DNA of 64,000 bases from Pseudomonas protegens (GTDB taxonomy: Bacteria; Pseudomonadota; Gammaproteobacteria; Pseudomonadales; Pseudomonadaceae): positions 5,488,501-5,552,500 of the forward strand of contig NZ_CP031396.1 of assembly GCF_003363755.1 (NCBI RefSeq), written 5' to 3'. Both the position numbers and the translations under genes were made by a program. Below the pieces are notes generated by a model. The model was given only the letters and a program-made list of their open reading frames with translations, did not search any database and was not told where the DNA came from. The first letter of the stretch is position 1. Each line of letters starts with the position of its first letter. Below, one piece after another: positions 34,105 through 42,611 of the stretch.

Positions 34105-34838
34105 AAGACCATTAGGAGTAAAACTAAGGCACGCGGTCCTTCGGTACCTTGATCGGCGTTTCACTTGGGGGAGATGTCCCGCCGACAGTTCAAGTATTGA
34201 TCACTATTGCATTCAGTCCAGTTGCTCCTGTTCGTTTTTTAAACAAATTTGGAATACGAGCGCTTCGGTTGAGTTCTCATTTGCGGTGTTTTGGGGCTTA
34301 TTTCGTTGAAAATCCAAAAAAATCAGTCTGTTTGCGCAAAATTTGCACGAATTTGACGGTTTTCACCCTTCGGTAAACACACAAGCTGTTGCAGTTTTGT
34401 TTCCCGAGAAGCCTGATCCCCATCAATGGTATCGATACATTCAGACCTTTCACCTGTCCTGGATGGAGCTTTCGAGGCTTATCGGTAACATTTCCTGATG
34501 ATGATAAAGGCAACACTTCTGCGAAGCAGTGAAGCAATTACGACTCATTGCGGTATTTTCGTCGAGTGTGGGGCTGAGGTCGGTATCGAGACCCGATTAC
34601 AGAAAAATCGAGACTTTACGGTCTGATACGAGGCTTTACAGCTGTCGATGTTTTCTATTTGAACCGCTTGCCGGCCCCGTATTCACTGGATTTTCCGGAC
34701 GCTTGCGACTCATCCGTGTCTTTTCGCCTCGAGGGCTTTTACGTCAGAAACAGTGGCAACGACGGATGATCCGTGCATTTTGGCGCAAGTTAGGCATAAT
34801 ACGCGGCTTCGATTTTGACCCCGAACAGACCTTTTCTT
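34105..34838. other. 734-base region without a protein gene; possible minus-strand RNA
   Basis: No frame has a ribosome-binding site or family match. The part at 34190-34390 is markedly AT-rich. The strong leftward terminator at its left edge suggests a small RNA read from the minus strand. The right part holds the upstream region of the TetR gene. Confidence 0.45.
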
Positions 34839-35477
34839 ATGCAAAAAGAACCTCGTAAGGTCCGTGAGTTTCGTCGCCGTGAGCAAGAAATTCTCGATAC
34901 CGCGCTCAAGCTGTTCCTCGAACAAGGTGAAGACAGTGTCACCGTCGAGATGATTGCGGATGCCGTGGGTATCGGCAAAGGGACCATCTACAAGCATTTC
35001 AAGTCCAAGGCGGAGATCTACCTGCGCCTGATGCTCGACTATGAGCGGGATCTGAACGAGTTGCTGCACTCTGCCGATGTCGACAAGGACAAGGAGGCTC
35101 TGTCTCGGGCCTACTTCGAGTTCCGTATGCGCGATCCGCAGCGCTACCGGTTGTTCGACCGCCTGGAAGAGAAGGTGGTCAAGGGCAATCAGGTGCCGGA
35201 GATGGTCGAGGAACTGCACAAGATCCGTGCTTCCAACTTCGAGCGCCTGACCCTGCTGATCAAGGGGCGAATCAGCGAAGGCAAGCTGGAAGACGTGCCG
35301 CCTTACTTCCACTACTGCGCTTCCTGGGCGCTGGTGCACGGTGCCGTGGCGCTCTATCACTCGCCATTCTGGAGCAATGTGCTCGAGGATCAGGAAGGTT
35401 TCTTCCAGTTCCTGATGGACATCGGCGTGCGCATGGGCAACAAGCGCAAGCGCGACCCCGACACTTCCAACAGCTGA
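34839..35477 (+). CDS. TetR-family transcriptional regulator
   Basis: A 212-aa protein from the ATG at 34839. The N-terminal HTH covers residues about 10-60 (ILDTALKLFLEQGEDSVTVEMIADAVGIGKGTIYKHFKSK pattern, with the recognition helix in GIGKGTIYKHF). The C-terminal ligand domain includes RMRDPQRYRLFDRLEEK. Beside it are no obvious target genes: tatD lies 800 bases upstream and moaA is 138 bases downstream. Ligand unknown. Confidence 0.85.
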   Translation: MQKEPRKVREFRRREQEILDTALKLFLEQGEDSVTVEMIADAVGIGKGTIYKHFKSKAEIYLRLMLDYERDLNELLHSADVDKDKEALSRAYFEFRMRDPQRYRLFDRLEEKVVKGNQVPEMVEELHKIRASNFERLTLLIKGRISEGKLEDVPPYFHYCASWALVHGAVALYHSPFWSNVLEDQEGFFQFLMDIGVRMGNKRKRDPDTSNS

Positions 35478-35615
35478 GGCATTCGCCCGTTGTATTGCGC
35501 CATCGGGTAACTGTATGGCGCGGTGTCCGAGGAATATACTCAGGCATGGGACTTGCTAAAACCTGATTTTTTAGTCAGGTTTTGCCGGTTCTCCCTTCTT
35601 ACGCCGGAGTCATCC

Positions 35616-36584
35616 ATGATCGTTGATCGTCAAGGCAGGCGCTTTCGCAACTTGCGGATCAGCCTGACGTCTGCCTGCAACTACGCCTGTACCTACTGCG
35701 TGCCCAACGGCAAGCGGCTGGTGGCTGCCCAGGATGAGTTGTCGGCCCAGGCGATGGCCCGGGGCGTGGCGTATCTGATCGAAGCAGCCGGCATCGAGCG
35801 TTTGCGCATCACCGGCGGTGAGCCCCTGGTCAGCCCCAAGCTGGAAGCTTTCATCACGGCGGTGGGGCGGATGGATCTGGAAGACATCAGTCTGACCACC
35901 AACGGTCAGTTGCTGGCGCGCAAGCTGCCATTGTTGCTGGAAGCAGGGATCCGTCGAATCAACGTTTCTCTCGACACTCTGGATGCCAAGGCCTTTCGCA
36001 GCATCGCCCGCGGCGGGGATCTGGCCACTGTGCTCGATGGCATGCAGCAAGCCCGTGCGGCGGGGTTGAAGATCAAGGTCAACATGGTGCCGTTGCGCGG
36101 ACAGAACCTGGACCAGGTCATGCCGTTGCTCGATTACTGTCTGCAGCAGGGCTATGAATTGCGTTTCATCGAGTTGATGCGCATGGGCCACCTGGCCAGT
36201 GACGGCAATGCTTTCCTGCAGCAGTTTGTCAGCCTGCAGCAGTTGCTGGACCTGATCGGCCAGCGCTACGACTACCTGCAGGCCGACGCGCCACTGGATG
36301 CCACGGCCGTACGCTACGAGATTCCCGGGCTTGGCCATTTCGGAGTGATTGCCAATGAGAGTGTGCCGTTCTGCCGGACTTGCTCGCGCCTGCGACTGTC
36401 TTCCACTGGCTGGTTGCACGGCTGCCTGTCTTCGAGCAATCGTCACTATGTTGGCGATCTGCTGGACAAGCCGCGCCATCAAGCTTTGCCGGCCCTGCAG
36501 CGCCTGTTGGTCAAGGCCTTGGGAGACAAGCAGGATGTGGCCTTCTCCGGCGGAGCCACGGTGATGAAGATCATCGGTGGCTGA
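35616..36584 (+). CDS. moaA: GTP 3',8-cyclase (molybdenum cofactor biosynthesis)
   Basis: A 322-aa radical SAM protein from ATG 35616 (MIVDRQGRRFRNLRIS); the open frame upstream is non-conserved. The N-terminal cluster is CNYACTYC (Cys21, 25, 28). The C-terminal GTP-binding cluster is C-x2-C ... C in FCRTCSRLRLSSTGWLHGC, and the protein ends in the MoaA-typical Gly-Gly. MoaA with MoaC converts GTP to cyclic pyranopterin monophosphate. No other moa genes are alongside, which fits one of the paralogous moaA copies found in pseudomonads. Confidence 0.9.
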   Translation: MIVDRQGRRFRNLRISLTSACNYACTYCVPNGKRLVAAQDELSAQAMARGVAYLIEAAGIERLRITGGEPLVSPKLEAFITAVGRMDLEDISLTTNGQLLARKLPLLLEAGIRRINVSLDTLDAKAFRSIARGGDLATVLDGMQQARAAGLKIKVNMVPLRGQNLDQVMPLLDYCLQQGYELRFIELMRMGHLASDGNAFLQQFVSLQQLLDLIGQRYDYLQADAPLDATAVRYEIPGLGHFGVIANESVPFCRTCSRLRLSSTGWLHGCLSSSNRHYVGDLLDKPRHQALPALQRLLVKALGDKQDVAFSGGATVMKIIGG

Positions 36585-36684
36585 TGCTGATTTTCCGTGA
36601 GTTTCCTTCAATCGCGTAGCTGGCGCGGAAGCTGCATCCCGTGGCCATTCGCCGGTTTTCCGTCACCGGATTTTGGAGGGTAGG

Positions 36685-37287
36685 ATGCGTAGCCTGGTTT
36701 TGCTGCTGGCCTTTTTGGCACTTGGCGGCTGCATGAATGTCAGTGATATGGGCGAAGGGGTGCGTTATCACCTGAGTGACGCCGGGGTGCTCGACCACAG
36801 TGATACCCGCCGTACCAGCTCATTCCGCATTCAGCCGGATTCGTTCATTTTCATCGCCCAGGGGCCTTTCGCTCCTCCAGGCAGCGCGTACCCGCGGCCC
36901 AACGTGGTGGCGGAGGAAGCCTTCAACGGCTTTATCGAATATTTCCCCATGGTGCGTCGCGCCCGAGCAGCCGAAGGCCTCAACGAAGCCATGGCCGAAG
37001 CCCGGGAGCTAGGAGCGCACTATCTGCTTTACGCCCGTTTTGCCAAGGCGGATGACCGCATCGGCAACTCCGATGAGTGGCTGGATCAGGAAGCCGTGGA
37101 CCGCCTGGGGGTCGATACCAGTACCATCCAGATCATGCTGATCGAAACCAGTACCCAGTATCTGATCGATTCGGCACGTATTCGCAGTCGTGGCGGTTTA
37201 CTGACGTTCCACGACAACAAGCCCCAGGATCTGCTCGGCCCACCCTTGCAGCAATACGCGCGCGGTTTGCTGGGCTTGAGTGACTGA
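36685..37287 (+). CDS. DUF4823-type lipoprotein
   Basis: A 200-aa protein from ATG 36685, behind GGAGGG. The signal peptide ends in lipobox LGGC (Cys15). The mature protein has the DUF4823-like pattern with an AHYLLYARFAKADDR segment and a SARIRSRGG segment. Probably anchored in the outer membrane. It is 18 bases ahead of the DUF1285 gene in the same direction. Function unknown. Confidence 0.75.
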   Translation: MRSLVLLLAFLALGGCMNVSDMGEGVRYHLSDAGVLDHSDTRRTSSFRIQPDSFIFIAQGPFAPPGSAYPRPNVVAEEAFNGFIEYFPMVRRARAAEGLNEAMAEARELGAHYLLYARFAKADDRIGNSDEWLDQEAVDRLGVDTSTIQIMLIETSTQYLIDSARIRSRGGLLTFHDNKPQDLLGPPLQQYARGLLGLSD

Positions 37288-37305
37288 TTGATTGAGGAGA
37301 GCGGT

Positions 37306-37869
37306 ATGAGTGGTCCAGGCAAGGCCAACGACCTGTTGGCGCAGATTCCCAAGGCTGAGAAGGGCCTGCCGCCGGTCCACTTGTGGAACCCCGATTTCTG
37401 CGGCGATATCGACATGCGCATCGCTCGTGACGGTACCTGGTATTACCTGGGCACACCCATCGGCCGCAAGCCCATGGTCAAGCTGTTCTCCACGATCATC
37501 CGCCGTGATGGCGACCAGTACTTTCTCATCACTCCGGTTGAGAAAGTGGGGATCAAGGTTGATGACGCACCTTTCGTTGCCGTGACCCTGGAGGTCGAAG
37601 GGCAGGGCGAAAACCAGGTGTTGCGCTTCACTACCCAGGTCGATGAACAGGTGGTTGCCGGCGCTGAACATCCCCTGCGCGTGGTGATCGATCCTCAGAC
37701 CCAGGAGCCTGCGCCCTATATCCTGGTTCGACACAATCTTGAGGCGCTGATCCATCGCAACGTCTTCTACCAACTGGTGGAACTGGCTCAGACGCGCACC
37801 CTTGAAGGCCAGAACTGGCTGGGAGTGTGGAGCGGCGGAACGTTTTTCCCCATAGGTCTTGAGCCTTAG
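37306..37869 (+). CDS. DUF1285 family protein
   Basis: A 187-aa protein from ATG 37306 with GAGGAG upstream. Conserved stretches include VHLWNPDFCGDIDMRI, GTPIGRKPMVKLFSTIIRRDG and LIHRNVFYQLVELA, typical of the widely conserved DUF1285 family of proteobacteria. Soluble, no signal peptide. Function unknown. Confidence 0.85.
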   Translation: MSGPGKANDLLAQIPKAEKGLPPVHLWNPDFCGDIDMRIARDGTWYYLGTPIGRKPMVKLFSTIIRRDGDQYFLITPVEKVGIKVDDAPFVAVTLEVEGQGENQVLRFTTQVDEQVVAGAEHPLRVVIDPQTQEPAPYILVRHNLEALIHRNVFYQLVELAQTRTLEGQNWLGVWSGGTFFPIGLEP

Positions 37870-37924
37870 ACGGACGTTTCAAGCCGGTGTAAAAAGATAT
37901 TTCTTGCTCTTGATCCGATCTTTC

Positions 37925-38653
37925 ATGTATCAACCGGACATGATCAAACATGTCCGATTCGATAAGAAAACAAGAGTGGTCGACGAGCTGATCCGGCGCA
38001 TTGAAAGCGGTCTCATGGAAGACGGCTTCCAGCTTCCGGGGGAGCATCAGTTGGCCGAAGAGTTCGGTGTCAGTCGCGGCACCTTGCGTGAGGCCCTGGC
38101 TGAGCTCAAGCGTCGCAACTACATCGCCACACAGAGCGGCGTCGGCTCCATTGTCACCTTCGATGGCGTGGCCCTGGACCAACATCACGGTTGGGCCCAG
38201 GCGCTGGCCGACAGTGGAGCGCTGGTCAATACCGAGGTGTTGCGCCTGGAGGCGATCTGCCGTCCCGAGCTCAAGCACCGCCTGGGCACTGACCAATTCA
38301 TTGCCCTGGACCGCCGTCGCCGCAGCACCGAGGGGCGGGTGCTGTCTCTTGAACGCTCCCTGATCCCTGCATCCGGCGAGCTTGAAGGCCTGCCGCGGGT
38401 TGGCCTGATCGATGATTCCCTGACCATTACCCTGGCCGCCTACGGCTATATCGGCGAGCGTGGCGATCAGTGGATCGGCGCCGAACCCTTGAATGCCGAA
38501 GACGCCGAGCTGCTGGGCCGTGCTCCCGGAGAAGTGTTCCTCAAGGCCCTGCGCACTACCTATGACCGCCAGGGACGCTTCATGGAACAGGTGGAGAGCC
38601 TGTTGGACCCGCAGCATTTTCGCCTGCACCTGCAATTTGGAGAGTCAGGGTGA
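37925..38653 (+). CDS. GntR-family regulator (HutC/UTRA type)
   Basis: A 242-aa protein if started at ATG 37925; ATG 37940 is also possible. The winged HTH is in residues about 15-80 (LPGEHQLAEEFGVSRGTLREALAELKRRNYI), and the C-terminal half is a UTRA-like ligand domain with LSLERSLIPAS and LRTTYDRQGRFMEQV. Its stop overlaps the start of the ADP-ribosylglycohydrolase gene, and the permease and PfkB kinase follow. It is most likely the repressor of that catabolic operon, sensing a sugar or nucleoside. A perfect palindrome lies at its start. Confidence 0.85.
   Translation: MYQPDMIKHVRFDKKTRVVDELIRRIESGLMEDGFQLPGEHQLAEEFGVSRGTLREALAELKRRNYIATQSGVGSIVTFDGVALDQHHGWAQALADSGALVNTEVLRLEAICRPELKHRLGTDQFIALDRRRRSTEGRVLSLERSLIPASGELEGLPRVGLIDDSLTITLAAYGYIGERGDQWIGAEPLNAEDAELLGRAPGEVFLKALRTTYDRQGRFMEQVESLLDPQHFRLHLQFGESG
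37935..37956. promoter_or_regulatory. Palindromic operator candidate at the start of the GntR gene
   Basis: CGGACATG and CATGTCCG are perfect inverted repeats separated by six bases. The symmetry extends weakly outward (ATC and GAT). It overlaps the first codons, the expected place for an autoregulatory site of a GntR repressor. Confidence 0.55.
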
Positions 38654-39648
38654 GCCAGATCCGGCGGGCGCTTGGCGCTTTTTATGGATTGGCCTTGGGC
38701 GACGCCTTGGGCATGCCGACCCAGTCCCTGAGTCGTGAACAGATCCAGCAACGCTTCGGCGCTATCGGTACCCTGGAAGATGCCGGCCCGGACCAGCCGA
38801 TCGCGGCGAACATGCCTGCCGGCTCCATTACCGACGACACTGAACAGGCGATCCTGGTGGGCCGCCTGCTGGTCCAGGGCCAAGGCCGTATCGCTCCGAC
38901 CGCGCTGGCCAGCAGCCTGATTGAATGGGAGGCCGCGATGCAGGCCAAAGGCTCCCAGGACCTGCTCGGACCTTCCACCAAGCACGCGATTGAACTGATC
39001 CTCGCCGGTCACTCGGTGGAAGAGGCTGGCCGCTATGGCACCACCAATGGCGCCGCGATGCGTATCACGCCAGTGGGCATCGCCAGCGATGTTGCCCACC
39101 CCGATCGTTTCATCCAGGCGGTGGTCCAGGCCTGCCAGGTCACCCACAACACCAGCCTGGGCATTGCCAGTGCGGCAGCGGTGGCGGCAGTCGTGTCCGC
39201 CGGTGTCAATGGCGCTTGCCTGGCGGACGCTTTGCCCCTTGGGAGGCAGGTTGCCTGGCAGGCACAGGCGCAAGGTTACTGGGTCGCCGGTGCCAGTATT
39301 GCTGCGCGCCTGGAGTGGGCTGCCACTCTGAGCGTGGATGGCGACAAGCAGGGGTTTGCCCGGATGCTCTATGAACTGGTGGGGACCTCGGTGGCATCCC
39401 AAGAGTCGGTGGTAACGAGCTTTGCCCTGGCCTGGCAAGTGGCGCTTGGTCATCTGGAAGCCTTCGAGGCCTTGTGCATGGCTGCCAGCCTGGGGGGCGA
39501 TACCGACACAATCGCCGCGATTCTCGGGGCCATGCTCGGCGCCTGCCTTGGGCTGGAGGCGTGGCCCAGGGATTTGATCGACCGGGTGCAGCAAGTCAAT
39601 GAACTGGATTTGCAGCCGCTGGTACAAGAGCTGCTGGCTCTGCGCTGA
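38650..39648 (+). CDS. ADP-ribosylglycohydrolase-family protein
   Basis: A 332-aa protein with a GTG start at 38650 inside the GntR stop. The metal-binding segments of the family are present: GDALGMPTQS at the N terminus, SITDDTEQAI (Thr-Asp-Asp) near residue 60, GAAMRITPVG and, near the end, ASLGGDTDTIAAILGA. Family members remove ADP-ribose from proteins or hydrolyse N-ribosides. Next to a permease and a PfkB sugar kinase, a catabolic N-glycosidase role on a nucleoside-like compound is more likely than protein de-ADP-ribosylation. Confidence 0.88.
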   Translation: MSQIRRALGAFYGLALGDALGMPTQSLSREQIQQRFGAIGTLEDAGPDQPIAANMPAGSITDDTEQAILVGRLLVQGQGRIAPTALASSLIEWEAAMQAKGSQDLLGPSTKHAIELILAGHSVEEAGRYGTTNGAAMRITPVGIASDVAHPDRFIQAVVQACQVTHNTSLGIASAAAVAAVVSAGVNGACLADALPLGRQVAWQAQAQGYWVAGASIAARLEWAATLSVDGDKQGFARMLYELVGTSVASQESVVTSFALAWQVALGHLEAFEALCMAASLGGDTDTIAAILGAMLGACLGLEAWPRDLIDRVQQVNELDLQPLVQELLALR

Positions 39649-39771
39649 GCCAGCTTGCTCTGAGAACACCCATGGCTATGGAAAGCTAAAAAACACGGCC
39701 AGGAATGCCGGGATGTTCAGCGACTTCCGAAATTGCCAATAACCACAACGATGGCAACAGGAGCCTTATTC

Positions 39772-41238
39772 ATGAGTTCATCGACCGCCGGGTCAGGTGT
39801 CGGACAACTGGAAACCCGTGGCATCGAGCCGGTCCCGGAGGCGGAGTGCAACGGTCATCCTTTGCAGCTGTTCTGGGTCTGGTTTGCGGCCAATATCAGC
39901 ATCCTCGGGTTGCCCCTGGGGGCGACCCTGGTGGCGTTTCGCGGCCTGTCGATCTGGCAGGTGGTGCTGGTGGCGGTCCTGGGCTCGGTGGGATCGTTCG
40001 CCGTGGTCGGGCTGATATCCGTGGCCGGCCGTCGTGGCCGGGCGCCGAGCCTGACCCTGTCTCGGGCCATTTTCGGTGTGCGCGGCAATATCGGCCCGAC
40101 CCTGGTGTCCATGCTGTCGCGAGTCGGTTGGGAAACGGTCAATACCACCACCGCAGCCTTTGTTCTCCTGTCCTTGAGTTCGATCCTGTTCCACACCCCG
40201 GCCTCGGCCAAGGACGCGCCACTGTTGACCCTGCTGTTCATCGCTATCTTTGTGCTCATGACGCTGAGTGTGTCCGGTCTGGGCCACGCCACGTTGCTGG
40301 TGATCCAGAAGTGGGCCACCTACGGATTCGGCGCGCTGAACGTCCTGGTGGGCGGCTTTCTCTGTGCCACCATCGACTGGACCGCAGTGTTCAATGCCTC
40401 CCCTGCGCCCATGAGCGCGATGATCATCGGCGTCGGCACCATGGCCGCAGGCACCGGGATCGGCTGGGCCAGCTCTGGGGCGGACATGTCCCGTTATCAG
40501 CAACGTTCGGTCACTGCCGGGCGCCTGGTGGCCTCGGCGGCCTTCGGTGCTGGTATTCCGCTGGTGCTGCTGATCACTCTGGGAGGCTTGCTGTCGGTCG
40601 GTAACGATCATCTGGCCTCAGCGGTGGACCCGATCATTGCGATCCGCGACATGCTGCCAACCTGGATGGCCGTGCCTTACCTGATCGCTGCCTTCGGCGG
40701 TCTGCTGTTGTCCAACAACCTGTCGGTGTATTCCGCCGGTCTCACCGCGCTGACCCTGGGCCTCAAGGTCAAGCGGGTCTACGCAGTACTGGTGGACATC
40801 GTGGCGATCTTCATGGGGTCGATCTACTTCATGTTGATCGCTGACAGTTTCTACGGCCCCTTCATCAGCTTCATTTCCCTGCTGGCGGTGCCGATCACGG
40901 CCTGGGTGGGAATCTTCGTGGTGGACTTGATCCATCGCCACTACTACAGCGCCGATGATTTATTGAATGTGGGCCCGAGCAGCGCCTACTGGTATCAGGG
41001 CGGCATCGAATGGCGGGCCTTTGGTGCCTGGGTGCTGGCCATCGTCCTGGGCTTCTGTTTCACCAGCATTGGCACCACGGTCGAGGACGTCTGGTTCACG
41101 GGACCATTGGCCGATTCCTGGCTCGGGCATAACGGCCTGGGCTGGATCATCACCTTCCTGGTGGCCGGCGGCGTCTATGGCGTGCTGGGCGGCGCCCGTG
41201 ACCGGCGTCGGGCTTTTGTCGAGAATGCCAATGCCTAG
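39772..41238 (+). CDS. NCS1-family nucleobase/cation symporter
   Basis: A 488-aa polytopic protein from ATG 39772, behind AGGAG. About twelve hydrophobic segments are visible. The NCS1 pattern starts with LFWVWFAANISILGLPLGA and includes GRRGRAPSLTLSRAIFGVRGN and the WASSGADMSRY loop. CodB-like members carry cytosine, purines or related compounds with Na+ or H+. The setting suggests uptake of the compound processed by the glycohydrolase and kinase; a nucleoside is possible. Confidence 0.88.
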   Translation: MSSSTAGSGVGQLETRGIEPVPEAECNGHPLQLFWVWFAANISILGLPLGATLVAFRGLSIWQVVLVAVLGSVGSFAVVGLISVAGRRGRAPSLTLSRAIFGVRGNIGPTLVSMLSRVGWETVNTTTAAFVLLSLSSILFHTPASAKDAPLLTLLFIAIFVLMTLSVSGLGHATLLVIQKWATYGFGALNVLVGGFLCATIDWTAVFNASPAPMSAMIIGVGTMAAGTGIGWASSGADMSRYQQRSVTAGRLVASAAFGAGIPLVLLITLGGLLSVGNDHLASAVDPIIAIRDMLPTWMAVPYLIAAFGGLLLSNNLSVYSAGLTALTLGLKVKRVYAVLVDIVAIFMGSIYFMLIADSFYGPFISFISLLAVPITAWVGIFVVDLIHRHYYSADDLLNVGPSSAYWYQGGIEWRAFGAWVLAIVLGFCFTSIGTTVEDVWFTGPLADSWLGHNGLGWIITFLVAGGVYGVLGGARDRRRAFVENANA

Positions 41239-42148
41239 ATTGCTCCACAGTGGCCAGGTGATCGTCGATCTGGTGATGGCCGTTGATCGACTGCCGGAGT
41301 CTGGCGGTGATGTGCTGGCGCAGTCAGCCAGTTTCGAGGCGGGTGGCGGTTTCAATGTCATGGCGGCGGCCGCGCGCAATGGCCTGCCGGTGGTCTATCT
41401 CGGTCGTCACGGCCAGGGGCGCTTTGGTGATCTGGCACGGCAGGCGATGCAGGCCGAAGGCATCCAGATGAGCCTGGAGCCCAGTCTCGGGGCCGACACG
41501 GGTCTATGCGTGGCCTTGACCGAAGCCTCTGCCGAACGCACTTTCATTTCCCATATAGGTGCCGAGGGCGAACTGACGGTCGAAGACTTGGCGCAGGTCC
41601 AGGTGAGAGCGGGGGATTACCTTTACGTCAGTGGCTACAGCCTGCTTCAGGCGAGCAAGGCCAAGGCCCTGGTCGACTGGGTGCTGGCGTTGCCAGTCTC
41701 GGTGCCCCTGATGTTCGACCCGGGGCCGCTGGTGGGCTCGCTGGATTCTCCCTTGATGGCGGCTTTGTTGCCACGTATCGACATCTGGAGCAGTAACCGG
41801 GTCGAGGCCCTGCGCTTGAGTGCCAGCTCGGAAATGGTCGAAGCCGTGCAGCGGCTGGGCTCAATGTTGTCGTCCAAGGCCATGCTGGTACTGCGTGACG
41901 GTCCCCGGGGTTGCTGGATCAATCAAGAGGGGCGTGCTGTGCTGGTGCCGGGATTCAAGGTCGAGGCAGTGGACAGCAATGGTGCCGGCGATGCCCATGC
42001 CGGTGTCTTTGTCGCCGCGCTTGCTGCGGGTCATGAGCCGCAGGCAGCGGCCCGTCGGGCCAATGCGGCGGCGGCCATCGCGGTGACCCGCCGTGGCCCG
42101 GCCACCGCACCGTGCAGCGCGGAAGTGGACGCAATGTTGCGGGCCTGA
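41231..42148 (+). CDS. PfkB-family carbohydrate/nucleoside kinase
   Basis: A 305-aa protein. ATG 41231 or ATG 41225 both lie inside the end of the permease gene, so translation is coupled. The ribokinase fold marks are GGGFNVMAAAARNG near residue 40 and the catalytic AVDSNGAGDAHAGVF near residue 245 (Asp base in GAGD). Members phosphorylate ribose, nucleosides, pseudouridine and similar. Together with the N-glycosidase-like protein it would trap the released pentose or the intact nucleoside. Confidence 0.88.
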   Translation: MPRLLHSGQVIVDLVMAVDRLPESGGDVLAQSASFEAGGGFNVMAAAARNGLPVVYLGRHGQGRFGDLARQAMQAEGIQMSLEPSLGADTGLCVALTEASAERTFISHIGAEGELTVEDLAQVQVRAGDYLYVSGYSLLQASKAKALVDWVLALPVSVPLMFDPGPLVGSLDSPLMAALLPRIDIWSSNRVEALRLSASSEMVEAVQRLGSMLSSKAMLVLRDGPRGCWINQEGRAVLVPGFKVEAVDSNGAGDAHAGVFVAALAAGHEPQAAARRANAAAAIAVTRRGPATAPCSAEVDAMLRA

Positions 42149-42201
42149 TGGACCGTCACCAGCCTTGCGCAGCGCCAGCTGGATTGAGCCGGCGCCGGGT
42201 G

Positions 42202-42528
42202 TTACTGACTGCTGCCCTCTGAGCCTGAGCCGCCGGTGGTGGTTTTCGATCCGCTACCGGTCTTGCCATTGTCCGGAGTCGTGGCATCCAGGGTGCCGGC
42301 GCCGCCCTGGCGGCCGTTGTCGTTGCCCTGGATTCGCGGGTCGGTGCCGGTGGCCGGCGGCAGCGAGCCTTCGTCCATGGCCGGCGGGTTGATGTTGATC
42401 TTCGGTGTGCTCTGGGGGGCAGGGGATTGCGGGCCTTCTACCGGATTGGTGGGGCCTGTGGTGCCCGCCAGGGCGGCGCTGGACAACAGTCCGGCCAGGG
42501 CCAGGGCTGAGAGTTGGACCTTGATCAT
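42202..42528 (-). CDS. Small secreted protein, Pro/Gly/Thr-rich (108 aa)
   Basis: The ATG at 42528 begins a clear Sec signal peptide (basic start, ALALAGLLSSAALAG). The remaining 85 residues are low-complexity, rich in Pro, Gly, Thr and Ser and predicted disordered. It is likely periplasmic or envelope-associated. Similar short proteins of unknown role are common in pseudomonads. Confidence 0.6.
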   Translation of the reverse strand: MIKVQLSALALAGLLSSAALAGTTGPTNPVEGPQSPAPQSTPKININPPAMDEGSLPPATGTDPRIQGNDNGRQGGAGTLDATTPDNGKTGSGSKTTTGGSGSEGSSQ

Positions 42529-42611
42529 GGTGTCGCCTCCATTGTTAGAGTCGTTACCTGATATTGGTCTGCCCTGGCGTGGGGTTGGTGCCGGATGATC
42601 GACGAACGGCG

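Noticed and set aside
34298..34537. A 79-codon minus-strand frame in the gap after tatD
   Set aside because: AT-rich, no ribosome-binding site and no family; the leftward terminator is better explained by an untranslated RNA.
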